A stretch of DNA of 64,000 nt, taken from contig JAXDDX010000072.1 of NCBI GenBank assembly GCA_034670405.1, positions 1,240,001 to 1,304,000 of the forward strand, written 5' to 3'. Below are positions 23,510 to 35,200 of this stretch, one piece after another. A model generated the notes under the pieces. The model searched no databases and was not told the DNA's origin. It was given only the letters and a program-made list of their open reading frames with translations. This DNA is from Hoplostethus atlanticus. Its lineage: Eukaryota > Chordata > Actinopteri > Trachichthyiformes > Trachichthyidae. The position numbers were made by a program, and so were the translations under genes. The number at the start of each line of letters is the position of its first letter. Position 1 is the first letter of the stretch.

Positions 23510-23960
23510 GCGTTTTGCTGAAAACGGCGTGCCTTCAGACGGGGCCCGGGGGGGGGGAGGGAGGCGAGATGAGACGACGGAGGGAAGGAGGGACTTTTCA
23601 TCAACCTTGAGCTTTAATGACTTCCTCGAGGTGCTTTTTGACTGCCGTCCAGAGGCTCGGCGGGAGGGGAGCCTTTCTCCTCGGCACTTGGCCTCGTGCC
23701 AGGGTGACAATCAATGTCTCTGTGTCTCTTCTGTGGGAGATTATTTCTAAAGTCCCCCCCCCTTTTTTTTTTTTTTATTGGAGGAAATGGTATTTGGAAG
23801 CTCAAACAGGATGTCCTGCTGGCTGGCCTGGACCATTCCAGCCCCCGTCCCCCCCAAACCCCGGGCTCCATTCTTCCTTGCTGGTACCCCCCCTCCCTCC
23901 CTCCCAGCCCCTCCCGCCCCACTCCATTCTCTCAGAGGAAAATGGCTTAAGTTAATCCAG
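23510..23960. other. GC-rich, purine/pyrimidine-skewed non-coding block
   Basis: G-rich (23540-23595) then C-rich (23845-23930) runs with several overlapping frames on both strands. None contains a recognisable domain, so the frames are judged compositional. Confidence 0.4.
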
Positions 23961-24115
23961 GAGTCTAAGCAGGCACTTTTTTTCCCTTTTCCTCTCCATT
24001 TGGAACGGTGGTGAAATAGTGCACAAATGAAATGTTTCTCCTTGTGCCGATGCCTCTGGTAGGTTCGGCTACTGTCTGTTTTGCCGTGCGAACAAACCGC
24101 TACAGTCCCGTTTAA

Positions 24116-24659
24116 AGGGGCACTAAGTAAGATTTTTTACTCACTAAACGACCGTAATATATCTGCACGGGGGTTGATAGGGTTGTCGATCGGTACCAAT
24201 GACTCAGCGATTACTTGGTCAGGTGCTGAAATTTCTGGCTTTCAAAACTCACTTTTGGGCCCTTAAACCCCTCCCTCACCCACTGGCATTTTCACTACGA
24301 GAAAGTGGACGGTGTTGCGCTCACATTTACATTCCTTAAAGAAAAAAAAAAGTGTGTTTCCCTTCACCTTGATTTCACACCAGGGAAAAAAATAACATTA
24401 TCTCAATTTTTGTGGCTTATGATTTCCTTAGTGGATACAAATTTTGGCACAACACCCTGGCGTTGCAAGACACCGGCTACAAAGACTAAAAAGCCTCAAG
24501 TCTCAAGCCAAAAAAGCAGTATTATTATTCCAGTATTTTGCATGGTAATACATTAACTCTTCACTAGACGTTTCTGCAGGATCTGTCATGTTGTTGTGAT
24601 TCCTACTGGTCAAGGGACCAAGGGAGGTCGATAATAGTCATCGATTATTTAATGCCCCT
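24116..24659. mobile_element. TTAA-flanked MITE with AGGGGCA ends
   Basis: TTAA at 24112-24115 is followed by AGGGGCACTAAGTAAG. On the right, the minus strand reads AGGGGCATTAAATAAT up to TTAA at 24660-24663. TTAA duplication and A/T-rich ends fit piggyBac or Kolobok-type non-autonomous elements. The interior 24427-24565 recurs at 25507-25655. Confidence 0.75.
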
Positions 24660-25440
24660 TTAACCTCACAAACATGATAGTCATGCAAGGCTGCAAACTG
24701 GCCTAATTGGATGGATTTCATGAAGTCTTTAGCGAGGGGAGTCATTCAGGACCAAGTCCAGTTGTGATGCGTTGACTGGAGTTGGTCTGAAACTCCCTGG
24801 ATTTTTGAAAATGTAGTAACTTTAAATTTAACCATTTAAACAAAACCTCTTTGGTTTGATATATGCATAGAAAATTGACATTCCTATAACAGGGACCTTT
24901 AAAGGACGCATATCCATTCTACTCTAGACAGTTGCCATAAATATTCTTTTTAAAATTCATAATAATTTACATATACACTGATGAGAGGCAGGTAAAGAGG
25001 ACTACCTTTTCCACCTGCAGGTGAAAGTTTATAAATTATTACTGCCCTTTTAAATTGGCTCCTGGCTGAAGATTACTTCCTTATTGATTTGACGATCCAA
25101 GATGAAATCAAAGTAGGCTTTATTTAATGGACATCACACTGGCTGACACAACACGCATGCCAAAAGCGAATGCAATGCGGTCTGCATGGCGAGCGCACAC
25201 GGGTCACGGGAGACGCTGATAGAAATGAGGCGCTGCTGCAGCCAATCCTACCAGGCCCTTTAAAAAGGCCCAGAAGGTCCTTCGAGCAACAACCCCACAA
25301 AGACTTGCAGCCGAGGAAACATTTAACCCAATCCACAAATCCCGTCAGCGTTCATCCCTCCTCCTAATTTGATTTTATTCCCTGTTTTGTGGTGCGGGCT
25401 ATATCCTGGGAGTTGTTCATTTCTTTAGTTGACAAAAGAC

Positions 25441-25660
25441 AAAACACCTTAAAGGAAATCTGAAATCCTGATGACATTTATTATTATAAGTGTATTTGCC
25501 CCACCATAAATTCCTTAGGGGATACAAATTTTGTACACCGATATTTCAGCTACAAAGGCAAAAAAAAACTTTGTTCTCAAGCCAAAAAACAAACAAACAA
25601 TAAAGCGGTTTTATTCCAGTATTTTGCATGGTAATATATTACCTCTTCAGTAGATTGGAC
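25441..25660. repeat. Fragment of the same TTAA MITE family
   Basis: TTCCTTAGGGGATACAAATT, CTCAAGCCAAAAAACA and CCAGTATTTTGCATGGTAAT are shared, in the same order, with 24427-24555. A TTAAAGG word at 25450 may be the left end. Confidence 0.7.
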
Positions 25661-26414
25661 CTCTGCTCTGATTGGCTAGCTTACTCCTCTCTGTTGGGAA
25701 AATGTGACTGGTCACAGATAGAGATCGATAAAGATCACAGATTTATTCAGTCTCATGTTCATCTGAGGTGTAACTCTAGTCACTGGAGCTTTTTAAATCT
25801 GGCCTCCCTCCCAGTGATACCCGTTTTGGGCGATTCACGCCTAAACCATCTGTTCGTCCTTGGTGAGCTTTGAAATGTCACCCAAAATTAATTCCAACTG
25901 TGGAAAATGTCAGGATCACAATACCAGGAGTGTGCAATGCGAGGAAGCCTTTTGGATGATGTCTCTTAATTTTCACTGTCAGAAGTCACATTACTTGACT
26001 GAAAAATAGACCAATGTCCTTGAAGGTCTTTTACATAACAAAGATGAGATTCAATGCAGATTTAGATTATTATTAATAAACTTTAAAGTCCTCCTCCAGT
26101 ATCACCCCTTTCAAATTCCGAAACCTCTCGGAAAGCGGTTCAAGAAGTGCCGTTGGATTATTTCCACCAATCACAGTCCCGGCCCAAACGAGGCTCAGGT
26201 GTGCCAGGGCAGAGCCAAACAGCTGTGCCTTTTTTTTGATTGGTAGAAATCACCTGTCACCGGTCCTACTTTTCCTTATAAACTGATGATCGTTTTTATG
26301 CCCCAAACAAATTCAAGTACATTTCACCCATAGCCTCTGAAACATTTAGGCCAGCATGAAACACTTAAACTCTCCAGTGAAGGCCATAGTAATGAAAATC
26401 TTTTAGGATTAGCG

Positions 26415-26710
26415 GCTCTTTAAAAAGGAAAAACACCTTTAAACAATTTAACACCTATTAGTGAGCTAGCTTGCATTTCTGGGTCCATTCTGCGGTTTTC
26501 TTCCTGTGGATAGCTATTGCATCCCCCCCCCCCCCCCCATACGCAAATCCAAAACGAGTCCAGGTGAGTTCTCTGGGTGGGTTGTCAATAGGCATTCTGG
26601 GAAATGTAGGAAATCACTAACTGAAGTAGATGGGGCACGTTAAGGGAAAGTGGGTATACCAAAAAATTACAATCCTCCACAATGTATGTGGAGCATAAAG
26701 GCTTCCTCAG
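26415..26710. repeat. Copy of the 33999-34508 repeat family, interrupted by a C tract
   Basis: TTGCATTTCTGGGTCCATTC, GGGAAAGTGGGTATACCA and a CTGAAGTAGA word match 34062-34085 and 34400-34452. A run of 16 C lies at 26523-26538. Confidence 0.65.
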
Positions 26711-26935
26711 CAGTTGTTTTGGCCCACGTTTTCCAACTCACAGAACTTTAAAGGTGGAGGTTTGACTGCGGTGCGGCCCTTTAAGTGGGGCCACATGCAG
26801 GGGAAGGATTAATGAGGTAATGAAGAGGTGTTTGATGAGAGCACGTTGTGGGTTGCGGGTGAGGCACCTGCTCCGGGGCCGTCGAGTCACTCCAGTGTTT
26901 ACGACCCTGTTTAAGACTTTCAAAATAAAATAAAT

Positions 26936-27150
26936 AGCTGCTAACCCTAAAAGAATTTCATCAGTCTGGGTTTCAATGGAGAGTTTTAGTGTTCCATGAT
27001 GGTCTAAATGCAGTTTCAGAGGCTTTTCCATCCTGATGAGAAGAAGATTCTGGGGGAAAACTCTGAATACTTTTGCCATTTTTTGGCATAAAAATGGTGA
27101 AAGATATTGAATATCGGCGCTTTGCAGAATAATGACATTTACAACAAACA
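26936..27150. repeat. hAT-like MITE family fragment
   Basis: TTTCAATGGAGAGTTTTAGT, CATGATGGTCTAAATGCAGT and TTTCAGAGGCTTTTCCATCC are shared with 4830-4900 and 35010-35075. It ends in a TGAATATCGGCGCTTTGCAG block. Confidence 0.7.
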
Positions 27151-27845
27151 AGTTAGATTTGGGATTGTAAGCCCTTCAGTGGATAACGGAGGAGTGTTAA
27201 CAAGATTAGACGAAGACCGCATTCTCCAAATACCGGACTCATATCTGATCCAGGACCGGTGTGACATTGACGGTATATAGCGTGCTTGTGGAATATTTTT
27301 AAAAAACAATCAAATACATTGAAACGGAGCGGAACAGCTTTGCACCTCAACTAAATATAGCCAAACACTAATGAACGCCCACTAATTCCTCTGCACATTT
27401 AAAACATCCATGCTGTGGAAAAGGAGACAGAGCCATGTCAGGGACAGGTTGTTCCGATCCACGCCTGGTAAGATGCGTGACACGGAGGTCGATGAAAGCT
27501 TATGCACACTTCCTCTGTTCAAACCCCCCCACCCCCCCCACCCCCAAAAAAAAAACAGCCCACAATAAATGGGGAGATTGGACGACTTCCAGCTTTTTCT
27601 TCTATCGGACCACCTACTTAGACCAACATAAAAACTACACCGCACTGCATGATTCCTGTCTTCTGCTAGAGGAGAGAGCAACGTTTTGGTCCCAGGAACA
27701 ATAATTTACATTTTCGACCCTGTTAATGACCGTTTCACCATTCAGTTTGCTTTTTTTTTTTTGGTCTCAGAAAGAAAGACCCATTTGCAAATTATTAAAG
27801 AACATCAGAACAATAATCAAAAAGCAGACAAATGTCATTCTTTAA

Positions 27846-28197
27846 AGTAATAATTTGCGACATTTTGACATAAATCAATCTGTTTTGCTGCTCGCTATAG
27901 CAGATTGATACAACATAATAGTGATTCAACCTATATCATTAATGTTTTTCCATTTGCTGTTCTAAACACCCGGTGTCAGGTAGGTCTTTCCTGGGACAAA
28001 AAACCCTCTGGTGCACAGGAAGTGATGTGTAGTTAGCATGAACAACGATAGCTACCGACAAAGAAAAGCCACACAGTTTGATTGACAAGTGATCTCTGTT
28101 GCTAAGCAGTTATTTCTGTGCTGCACTTTCCAAAGATGGAGACTAAATAAAAAATAAAAACAAACAAACAAACATGAGGATCTCATAATTTCCCACT
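27846..28197. mobile_element. TTAA-flanked MITE (fullest copy of the AGGTAGGTCTTTCCTGGG family)
   Basis: TTAA at 27842-27845 is followed by AGTAATAATTTGC. On the right, the minus strand reads AGTGGGAAATTATGAG after TTAA at 28198-28201. The interior contains GTAGGTCTTTCCTGGGA and the GATTGACAAGTGATCTCTG block, found in the copies at 12911, 20330 and 61960. The ends are only loosely inverted. Confidence 0.65.
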
Positions 28198-28319
28198 TTA
28201 AAAAAAACACTCCCTTTATTCATATGAATGATGTTTTAAGTTAGCTTTAGATGGAAGGAGGCAATGGCTTCAGTGAGAAACCCCATCTGGACCTGAAAGT
28301 TTTATCTCTTTGCTCTTAA

Positions 28320-29337
28320 AGGACAATTCCGGGATTTTTAAACCTGGCCTCTATATCCACAAAATCGCCTATTATACCGCAAAATAGGTCCAAGAAGTTT
28401 CGGAATTGCTCCGGTAGATCTGCTCAGGCGGCAGTCGCGAAACGGGCTCAATGGCTGCAACATAATCTGACGGGGCATAGCCGTGCGGTCAAAGTACGTC
28501 CACTAAAAGTGCTTGATTTTGCCACTGACAGGCTCAGATTGTTATTTGTGTGTCTGACAAGTGTCTGACAACATTACTGAAAGGATCGCTACAGAATTGG
28601 ACCTTTTTTTAAACCAGAAAACTAAAGTCTAGCTCAAGGAGAAGTCCCGCTCTGAAATGGATGGTGGACAAAGGTAGTCTATAGCGAGAGAGTTCACTTG
28701 TTGCAGGAAGAGGACGGTAGAAACCTGACAAAGGTATTCTATGAAAGCTGCACAAAGTCTTCCTCAACATTTTGTTGGCACAGTTCGGAAATGCGCAAAA
28801 ACGAACCATTGTTGTTGTTTTTTATCTTTGGGAAAAACAAATACTCTGAACTACGCTTTCTATACTCCAACACACGTCTCCAACGCTGATTTATGTTTAC
28901 ACCATTCTCTTCTTGCAACAAGTCAACCCTCTTGCTTTCATAGACCACCTTTGTCAGAGTTGAGAGTTCAGAGTTGTTGGAAATGTGACAAAGGTGGTCT
29001 ATGAAAGCAAGAGGGTTGACTTGTTGCAAGAAGAGGATGGTGTAAACATATATCAGCGTTGGAGACGTGTGTTGGAGTATAGAAAGCGTAGTTGTTGTCA
29101 GACACTTGTCAGACACACGAATAACAATCTGAGCCTGTCAGTGGCAAAATCAAGCACTTTTAGTGGACGTACTTTGACCGCACGGCTATGCCCCGTCAGA
29201 TTACGTTGCAGCCATTGAGCCCGTTTCGCGACTGCTGATCTACCGGAGCAATTCTGAAACTTCTTGGACCTATTTTGCGGTATAATAGGCGATTTTGTGG
29301 ATATAGAGGCCAGGTTTAAAAATCCCGGAATTGTCCT
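28320..29337. mobile_element. 1.0-kb TTAA-flanked nested palindrome, Kolobok/piggyBac-like
   Basis: TTAA occurs at 28316-28319 and 29338-29341. The outer arms, 28320-28571 and 29094-29337, are about 250-bp near-perfect inverted copies beginning AGGACAATTCCGGGATTTTT. A second, inner palindrome pairs 28851-28956 with 28986-29091 around a 29-bp loop. A third related unit (GACAAAGGT.GTCTAT) occurs at 28668 and 28729. TTAA target choice plus a THAP-like frame inside points to Kolobok; piggyBac-type is the alternative. No transposase is present, so it is non-autonomous. Confidence 0.88.
28609..28809 (-). pseudogene. THAP-domain-like fragment inside the TTAA palindrome
   Basis: From the ATG at 28807-28809 the frame reads MVRFCAFPNCANK, a short linker, then TLCSFHRIPL. 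This is the start of a THAP zinc finger: a first Cys pair (here C-x4-C) followed by the conserved (S/T)FHR(I/F)P block. The downstream Cys-x2-His and AVPTIF-type end are not seen; after about residue 27 the sequence is the palindromic repeat unit. THAP domains are the DNA-binding part of P-element and Kolobok transposases. I read this as a remnant of the parent transposase or a captured exon; function is unlikely. Confidence 0.55.
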
Positions 29338-29999
29338 TTAACACCCTAATGAGTGCAGTGGACGTACATAACAAAAAAAAAAAAAAAAAACAAGAGAACG
29401 AAACAAAGATTACTAACTAGCACCCTGGTTATCATCACAACCAATTCCTTGTTGTGTTGTGATGTGTATGCTTGTGGGACTCGCATAGCACAGGTGAAAT
29501 GGCTATTTGGACCAGTCAGATTGTTTGCGACGACCTGTTGTATAACACAAAAGTCAAATTCACGACCCAAATTTAAACTAATTTAGAAACGGCACATTAT
29601 TTTGATAGTTAACTCATTCAGAACGGATCAAGCACCCTTTTTTCCCACTTTACAAAAGTTTAACACATTTTAAAGCTGCACTAAGCAACATTTTCATGGA
29701 AACATCCAGCTGTCTTCTCCTCCTAAAAATCACAAAATCGAACAGAGAAGAGTCCCACCCCCCATAATTGAGACTAGATTCTCTAGATTCTCCTCATTTT
29801 CCCAAATTATAATTCTGGTATCTTTGCTGTCACTGGCGGCAAATGTTCTCCATATAGGAGGTGACAAATCAAAACTTAAGGGCAAAATACAAAAGTAGTG
29901 AGCGAGCATTCTGTCCCCCCTCGCCCACCCCAGAACACTAAAAAGACAGGATTACATGTCCTTCCTTGCCATCCTTATTACCAGCATTGCATCATTGTG

Positions 30000-31662
30000 G
30001 GTGGGTTACACAAACTTGTAGACTGTACTCTAAGGAAATTTACAATTTATGGAAACTCAAGAAATTAAAGATAACACTGGCATTATCACATAAAGCTAGT
30101 TTATACACACTTTAGCAATATAGAATATTTTAACTAAAACTGACATCTTTGGGCTAAGAAATTGAATTCGCAAACCATGACAAAATATAGCTTTGATATC
30201 AAAACAAAGTAAAAAAAAAATTAGTGCCAATAAATTGATCATCCACAGGTTGCACGTTAACTCATCTGTACACGATACAGAATATTTATTGTATGTCCTC
30301 AGAATACACAAGAAGCCATAAGACAGACACAGGGCAATAAAAACCCCTGAAGATCATTTTCGACGACCACCAATGTTCCCCACTCTGAAAGTCAACCTCA
30401 GCTTGTGAGACTGGCGACGGGACGACGCGTCCTCTGTTACAAAACAAACTATAAAAGGAGTTTCCCCTCTTTGTGGGAAAAATTAAATGCCGAGCTTTGA
30501 TTTGACAACTGGAACTCCCACAGAATAAATAAAACATCTAACGTCTTACACCCGTAACAGTACCTTTTCCGCCAAAAATACCCATCAGCTCCTTTTTTTT
30601 TTTTCCTTCTCTTTTGCCCAGGGGTGTTCAGTAGGCAAAAGTTTGTTTCAGACAGCAATGCACAACATTGGCACTGTATCCCTTCGTCTGATGTGTTACA
30701 TCTCAACTGACAACCTAAAAAGGGAGTCAGTTCTCCCTTTCCTCCTACAGGGCTCAGCTCTACCAGTCCATTCCCCAAAAGGCAAAAAGACGATAACGTC
30801 TGTTAAATTATACAAACTTCCACAAAGTATTAGTAGTATCCGACTGACTTGATTTACTTATACCGTAGGCATGTTCAATTGGCCCTGTAGAAGAAAAGAG
30901 GCTGATGTAACCAAGACAAAATCCTGCAAGAGCTGGTAAAAGGACCTGACGCAGCACATTATTCCTGTAGACGCTGCACCTTCAAGTTTTGGTAAAATGT
31001 ATTTTCGATTGTATAATGGGAACATTTCATTGAGTGATTTGTGCCTCAGCTCGCTCCAGCAGGTACTTGTGACTTACTTCATATGGTTACAAAAATATGG
31101 GGATCAAAAACCTGCCAAATTGAGTTGCACTTGTAAGACGTGTGAGGCTTGAAAACCTGGAACACAAATGTGCACTCTAATCAGGAAAAAGTGTGCACGA
31201 GATACAATTTGCAAACTTGTGATTTATCTGGAGTACGCATCATGTTACAACCTTGTCTTATAATACATGTGGCGTGAATTTTTTTCACTGCCAAAATAGC
31301 GGCAATTGTTCTTAATGAATGCAACCAATCAAATGCATGTGTTTGCAAAATGTATTTCGCACATTTGCCAGTTTACGACTCCAAAATGCATCTCAAATTT
31401 GCAAATTGTATCGCACAGCGACACCATTTTGCTTTTAACTTTATGGATTGGATTGCAAATCATGCGACAACCTCACACATACAAATACAACTTATTTTGG
31501 CAGTTTCTTATTCCCATACAAAAAAAATCATGATATTTGATTGCGATTCAAGTCATCTTTTGACTGAAATTCTTTATCTCAGTTACACTCAGTTGTACCA
31601 GATTCAAAGATATGCCCGTGGTGAAGTGCTTACACAATGTCTCAGCCTGTTTTTTCACACAC

Positions 31663-31694
<32 letters not shown>

Positions 31695-32159
31695 TTCAAT
31701 AAATAAGACTTACAATGTCAATGTAAGGCAGTGTTGACCATGCATTTGTCACAATAAACAACAAATCCAAGAAACATACATGGTAACAATATGCACATTC
31801 ATTAAGAGCAACAAGGTCGCCACTTTTCCCCTATATATTTTTTTTGGTTTTTTTTTTTTTTTTAATTTTTTTTTACATTTTTATCAATCAACTGAAGTTT
31901 TCAAGGCTTTTTGGGTGATCTCCTGGTCGACATCCCCGCGACATTCGACTCTGGGGCAACCTCCTCGTTCAGAAAGCCCAGTCCAACCAGTAGGCGGAAC
32001 AGACAGGAAACTGGACCAAGCCAAGGGTGGGGGGCTTTTGCATTGCAGTGAAAAGTTCAAGTTTATTTAAAATTTTAAAAAAAGGACAAAAAAAAACAAA
32101 AAAAAACTTGTGTAGAAACATCAACGTTCATCTTCCACAGCAGCCAGCTGCTCAGGGCC
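30000..32159 (-). other. mllt3: Probable mllt3 3' UTR and downstream flank
   Basis: After the stop at 32160 the minus strand has a possible polyadenylation signal AATAAA at 32062-32067 (about 95 nt into the UTR). Another lies at 30285-30290, near the end of a long stretch without a coding frame. T-rich patches and a CA microsatellite (31659-31695) lie between. Which signal is used cannot be told. Confidence 0.4.
31659..31695. repeat. (CA)n microsatellite
   Basis: CA run with one GC interruption, in the presumed mllt3 3' UTR or flank. Confidence 0.95.
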
Positions 32160-32291
32160 TCAGGACAGTCCGGAGGTTTCCAGGTAACTCTGGAGTTTCC
32201 TCACTGTGCTTCTGTCCAAGGAGCAAAGGTCAAAGTCAAAAGTAGTGTTTGTGATGTGGAAGTGTCCAGTCTCTTCGATTAGGTTCACTAT
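32160..32291 (-). CDS. mllt3: mllt3 last exon: second half of the AHD and stop
   Basis: 43 codons from [18 protein letters not shown] through [15 protein letters not shown] to ETSGLS, then TGA at 32160-32162. This half folds upon binding AF4 or DOT1L peptides in the family. Confidence 0.95.
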   Translation of the reverse strand: MVNLIEETGHFHITNTTFDFDLCSLDRSTVRKLQSYLETSGLS

Positions 32292-35200
32292 CTGGAAAAC
32301 AGAAGGTACAACAGGTAAGCTGAGGAGGGGGGGTCACAGTTATGGTCCGGTCAGTGTCGTCTACCTCTGATATGATGCAGGTCGTGCAGTGATGCATCTT
32401 TATTGTAGAATTCATCAATGCTACACTGGTTGTCTATGGGAAGCCCTGGACCTGAATTGATTCTAATGAGACATTTGATGGGATTCCACACAAGGGAAGG
32501 GAGGGGTTTTAGTAGTAGTTTCCTTTTTTTGGCATTAAAATTGACAAATCTGCAGAAAATATCAGCATCAGGCCTTCAAAACCCAGAACTGTAGTGCTCA
32601 TTTGAAACAAGCAGTGATTTCTCAGTTTGTGGCCCACAGGCTAAACGCCTTAGTCTACTGATACAGAAGATATTGGTAGACAGAGTAATTAAAAAGTCAT
32701 TTGTGGGTAAAAGCTGGGCTTTTACCACACTGGAGGAGGAATTTAGAGCTTGTACCGTCATCCCCAACAGTGTGTGCTGTGTCTATGCCTCTATGTGGTG
32801 GCGGGGGTTATTGGTTCCAGACTCTCTTCCCCCAGCGGTGAAACGAAAGCTGGGTGGGGGGGGTGTGGTGGGGTGGGGGAGGGCGGTGGTGGGGTGGGGG
32901 TCCTAGTGATTATAAAAGGGACTCCAGCCCATATGTGTTGATGTAGGCGCAGTGTTGGAAAACGGGGACCCGACCTGATCCCTTTCACACTACAAAGCCC
33001 CTGTCTCCATGTGGAAGGCATTGTAGCCCCGTTGTTATGACAGAGCAGATCCAAGTCAGACGCTTTTAGCCGTCACACCTTGCTCCGACGGCATCGTCGG
33101 TGCCTCGCTTCAGCCGGGTGGGTGGCGATTTGGCCCGTTTGCTCATTTTCATTGCCTGGTTATGATTTGTTTCAATTGGAAACGGCTACCAAATTGATGA
33201 AGTATACAACTGCCTTGAGACACGCCATCTGCGTTAAAGGTTTCTCTATGACATAAGATTGTTTTCCAATTTGTGGTCCCCCCCCAGTACGCAGAAGAGG
33301 CAGTGAGCTAATCATTTCCATCTCTTGTAACAGAGGAAGTGGAACCAGTTGGTGAACTCTGGTGGATTAGCTTGATTACGGTGCAAGTTAACACTGTGCG
33401 TGGACGATGCTGTTTTGGATGGGATTTCATCTTTCAGTCAGAGCCAAATGTCTGTTCGGGAGAGCGAGGCAGAACTTGGCAGCCTACTGCTGGGAAGCTC
33501 CATTAATGCCGTCATATGATAGGCCTCGAGAATATAAGCAAGGAACATGCAATCTCTTAGGTGGAAAGAGGTTAACCAAATAATTCATCGTTTCCAGATG
33601 AAGCACCAGATTACAGGGGATTCTGTAACAGATCGGCGCTTCTCGTCCAATCCAGTGTGACGATGCAATTGAGGGATAGCAGAGATTTTTTTTAACCTGA
33701 GATTTGTGAAAACGTGGGAAGGCCGCCCAGTGCGTGCGGCAGCCGGCGTATGTTTTTGTTTTCTGGATGTCGTGAGACAGTTCGGTAGGCATGTGTTACT
33801 TCTGCAACATAGGTACAAATGAAATGATGTAAGCATGACATCAGAGCCTGAACCTGAACGGAATGAACATTTGTTGGTCCTCTTTATGAGAGCCGTGGCT
33901 TTTCATCAGTGCAGACAGAAAGACAGGAAAAACCTTCATATAGACATACACAGCTAATACTGTGTGAGCCTACATTCAACCACTATAGTACACTCATTAA
34001 AGAAAAAAAAACACCCAAAAAACAACTTTACACTGTTAAAAAGAGCTATTGGCAAGGTACCATGCATTTCTGGGTCGATTCTATTGTTTCATCCTATATT
34101 GTTCTTATTCAGCTATCCAAAACGTCGACACCATTTTGCACCAACATTCAACAATTATGCAGGGAGAAATCCGTCGTAGAAGAGGCAGCGATACCAAATT
34201 CTCCACTGACAGCAGCCTCAATAGACCAGAATGCAATGCAGCCACAAGACTTTGCATTTTGAGTAAGGGGCGCGGCCGTGATCATAGACCCCATGAACTA
34301 GTTGGCTAGCAACCTATATTTACATGCCACCTTTGATTGAAAGCAACAAACTTACACCCCTTCTCTCGAGGTTGTTGAAAGGCCTTCTGGGAAAACATTA
34401 ACTGAAGCAGCAGTAGACGAGGCAGGTTGAGGGAAAGTGGGTACACCAACAATTAAATGACATCACAAATTGACAATATCCAACAATATCGAAGGGCGGA
34501 GCTTTCCTTTAACAGCAAGTACTGGGTAGCTCACCTGTTGTAGTATGTGACCCTCTCTTAGAGTCATCAGTCTTCTGTGTAGTTCCACCAGCTCATCCAG
34601 ATAAGCCTGGAAAACACAGTGACTCATCAGTACTTACTGATCATAATCATCATTTTGGCCTGCATGCATCGTGCTTGACTCCACTGAAGTGAAACACCGA
34701 GCATGCACATTTCATCCATTGCACATGCCAAAGCAAACCAAAAAGATCTTGTGTACCTTGTCACAATCTATATTTTTGTTCTTGTCCTGCTTTGTCTGCT
34801 TGGTGGGGCTCTTCACTTCCAGTATCTGAGGGAGGACAGAATAGATGCTTTGAGTGAAAAGCCGTTTCCCAATACGGTAATTCTTAGACGGGTGGTGTCC
34901 AATCATGTGCCGTGGAGGGCCAAGAGTACGCAGGTGATTGCACTAATCAGTTGCTCCCTCTCCGCTTGCCTATTAGCTGGTGGAGTGTTAGGTTGGAAGG
35001 AAAACCTGCAGACTCTTGGCTCAGTGGAGAGTTTTAGTGTCCCATGATGGTCTAAATGCTGTTTCAGAGGCTTTACCAAGAATTGATCAATGCCATTTTT
35101 TCCATTTGAGTTTTAAAGGTATTGGTATCGGCCTTCAAAAATCCATATCGGTCGAACCCTAGAAATTATCATTCACAAGCAACAATGAAATGCATCCAGG

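Noticed and set aside
23375-23955. Several overlapping frames of 78-112 codons on both strands
   Set aside because: Caused by G-rich and C-rich composition; no domain, no splice logic.
28739-29116. 125-codon minus-strand frame across the palindrome
   Set aside because: It translates the inverted-repeat arms; only the CAFPNC..SFHRIPL piece in another frame resembles a domain.
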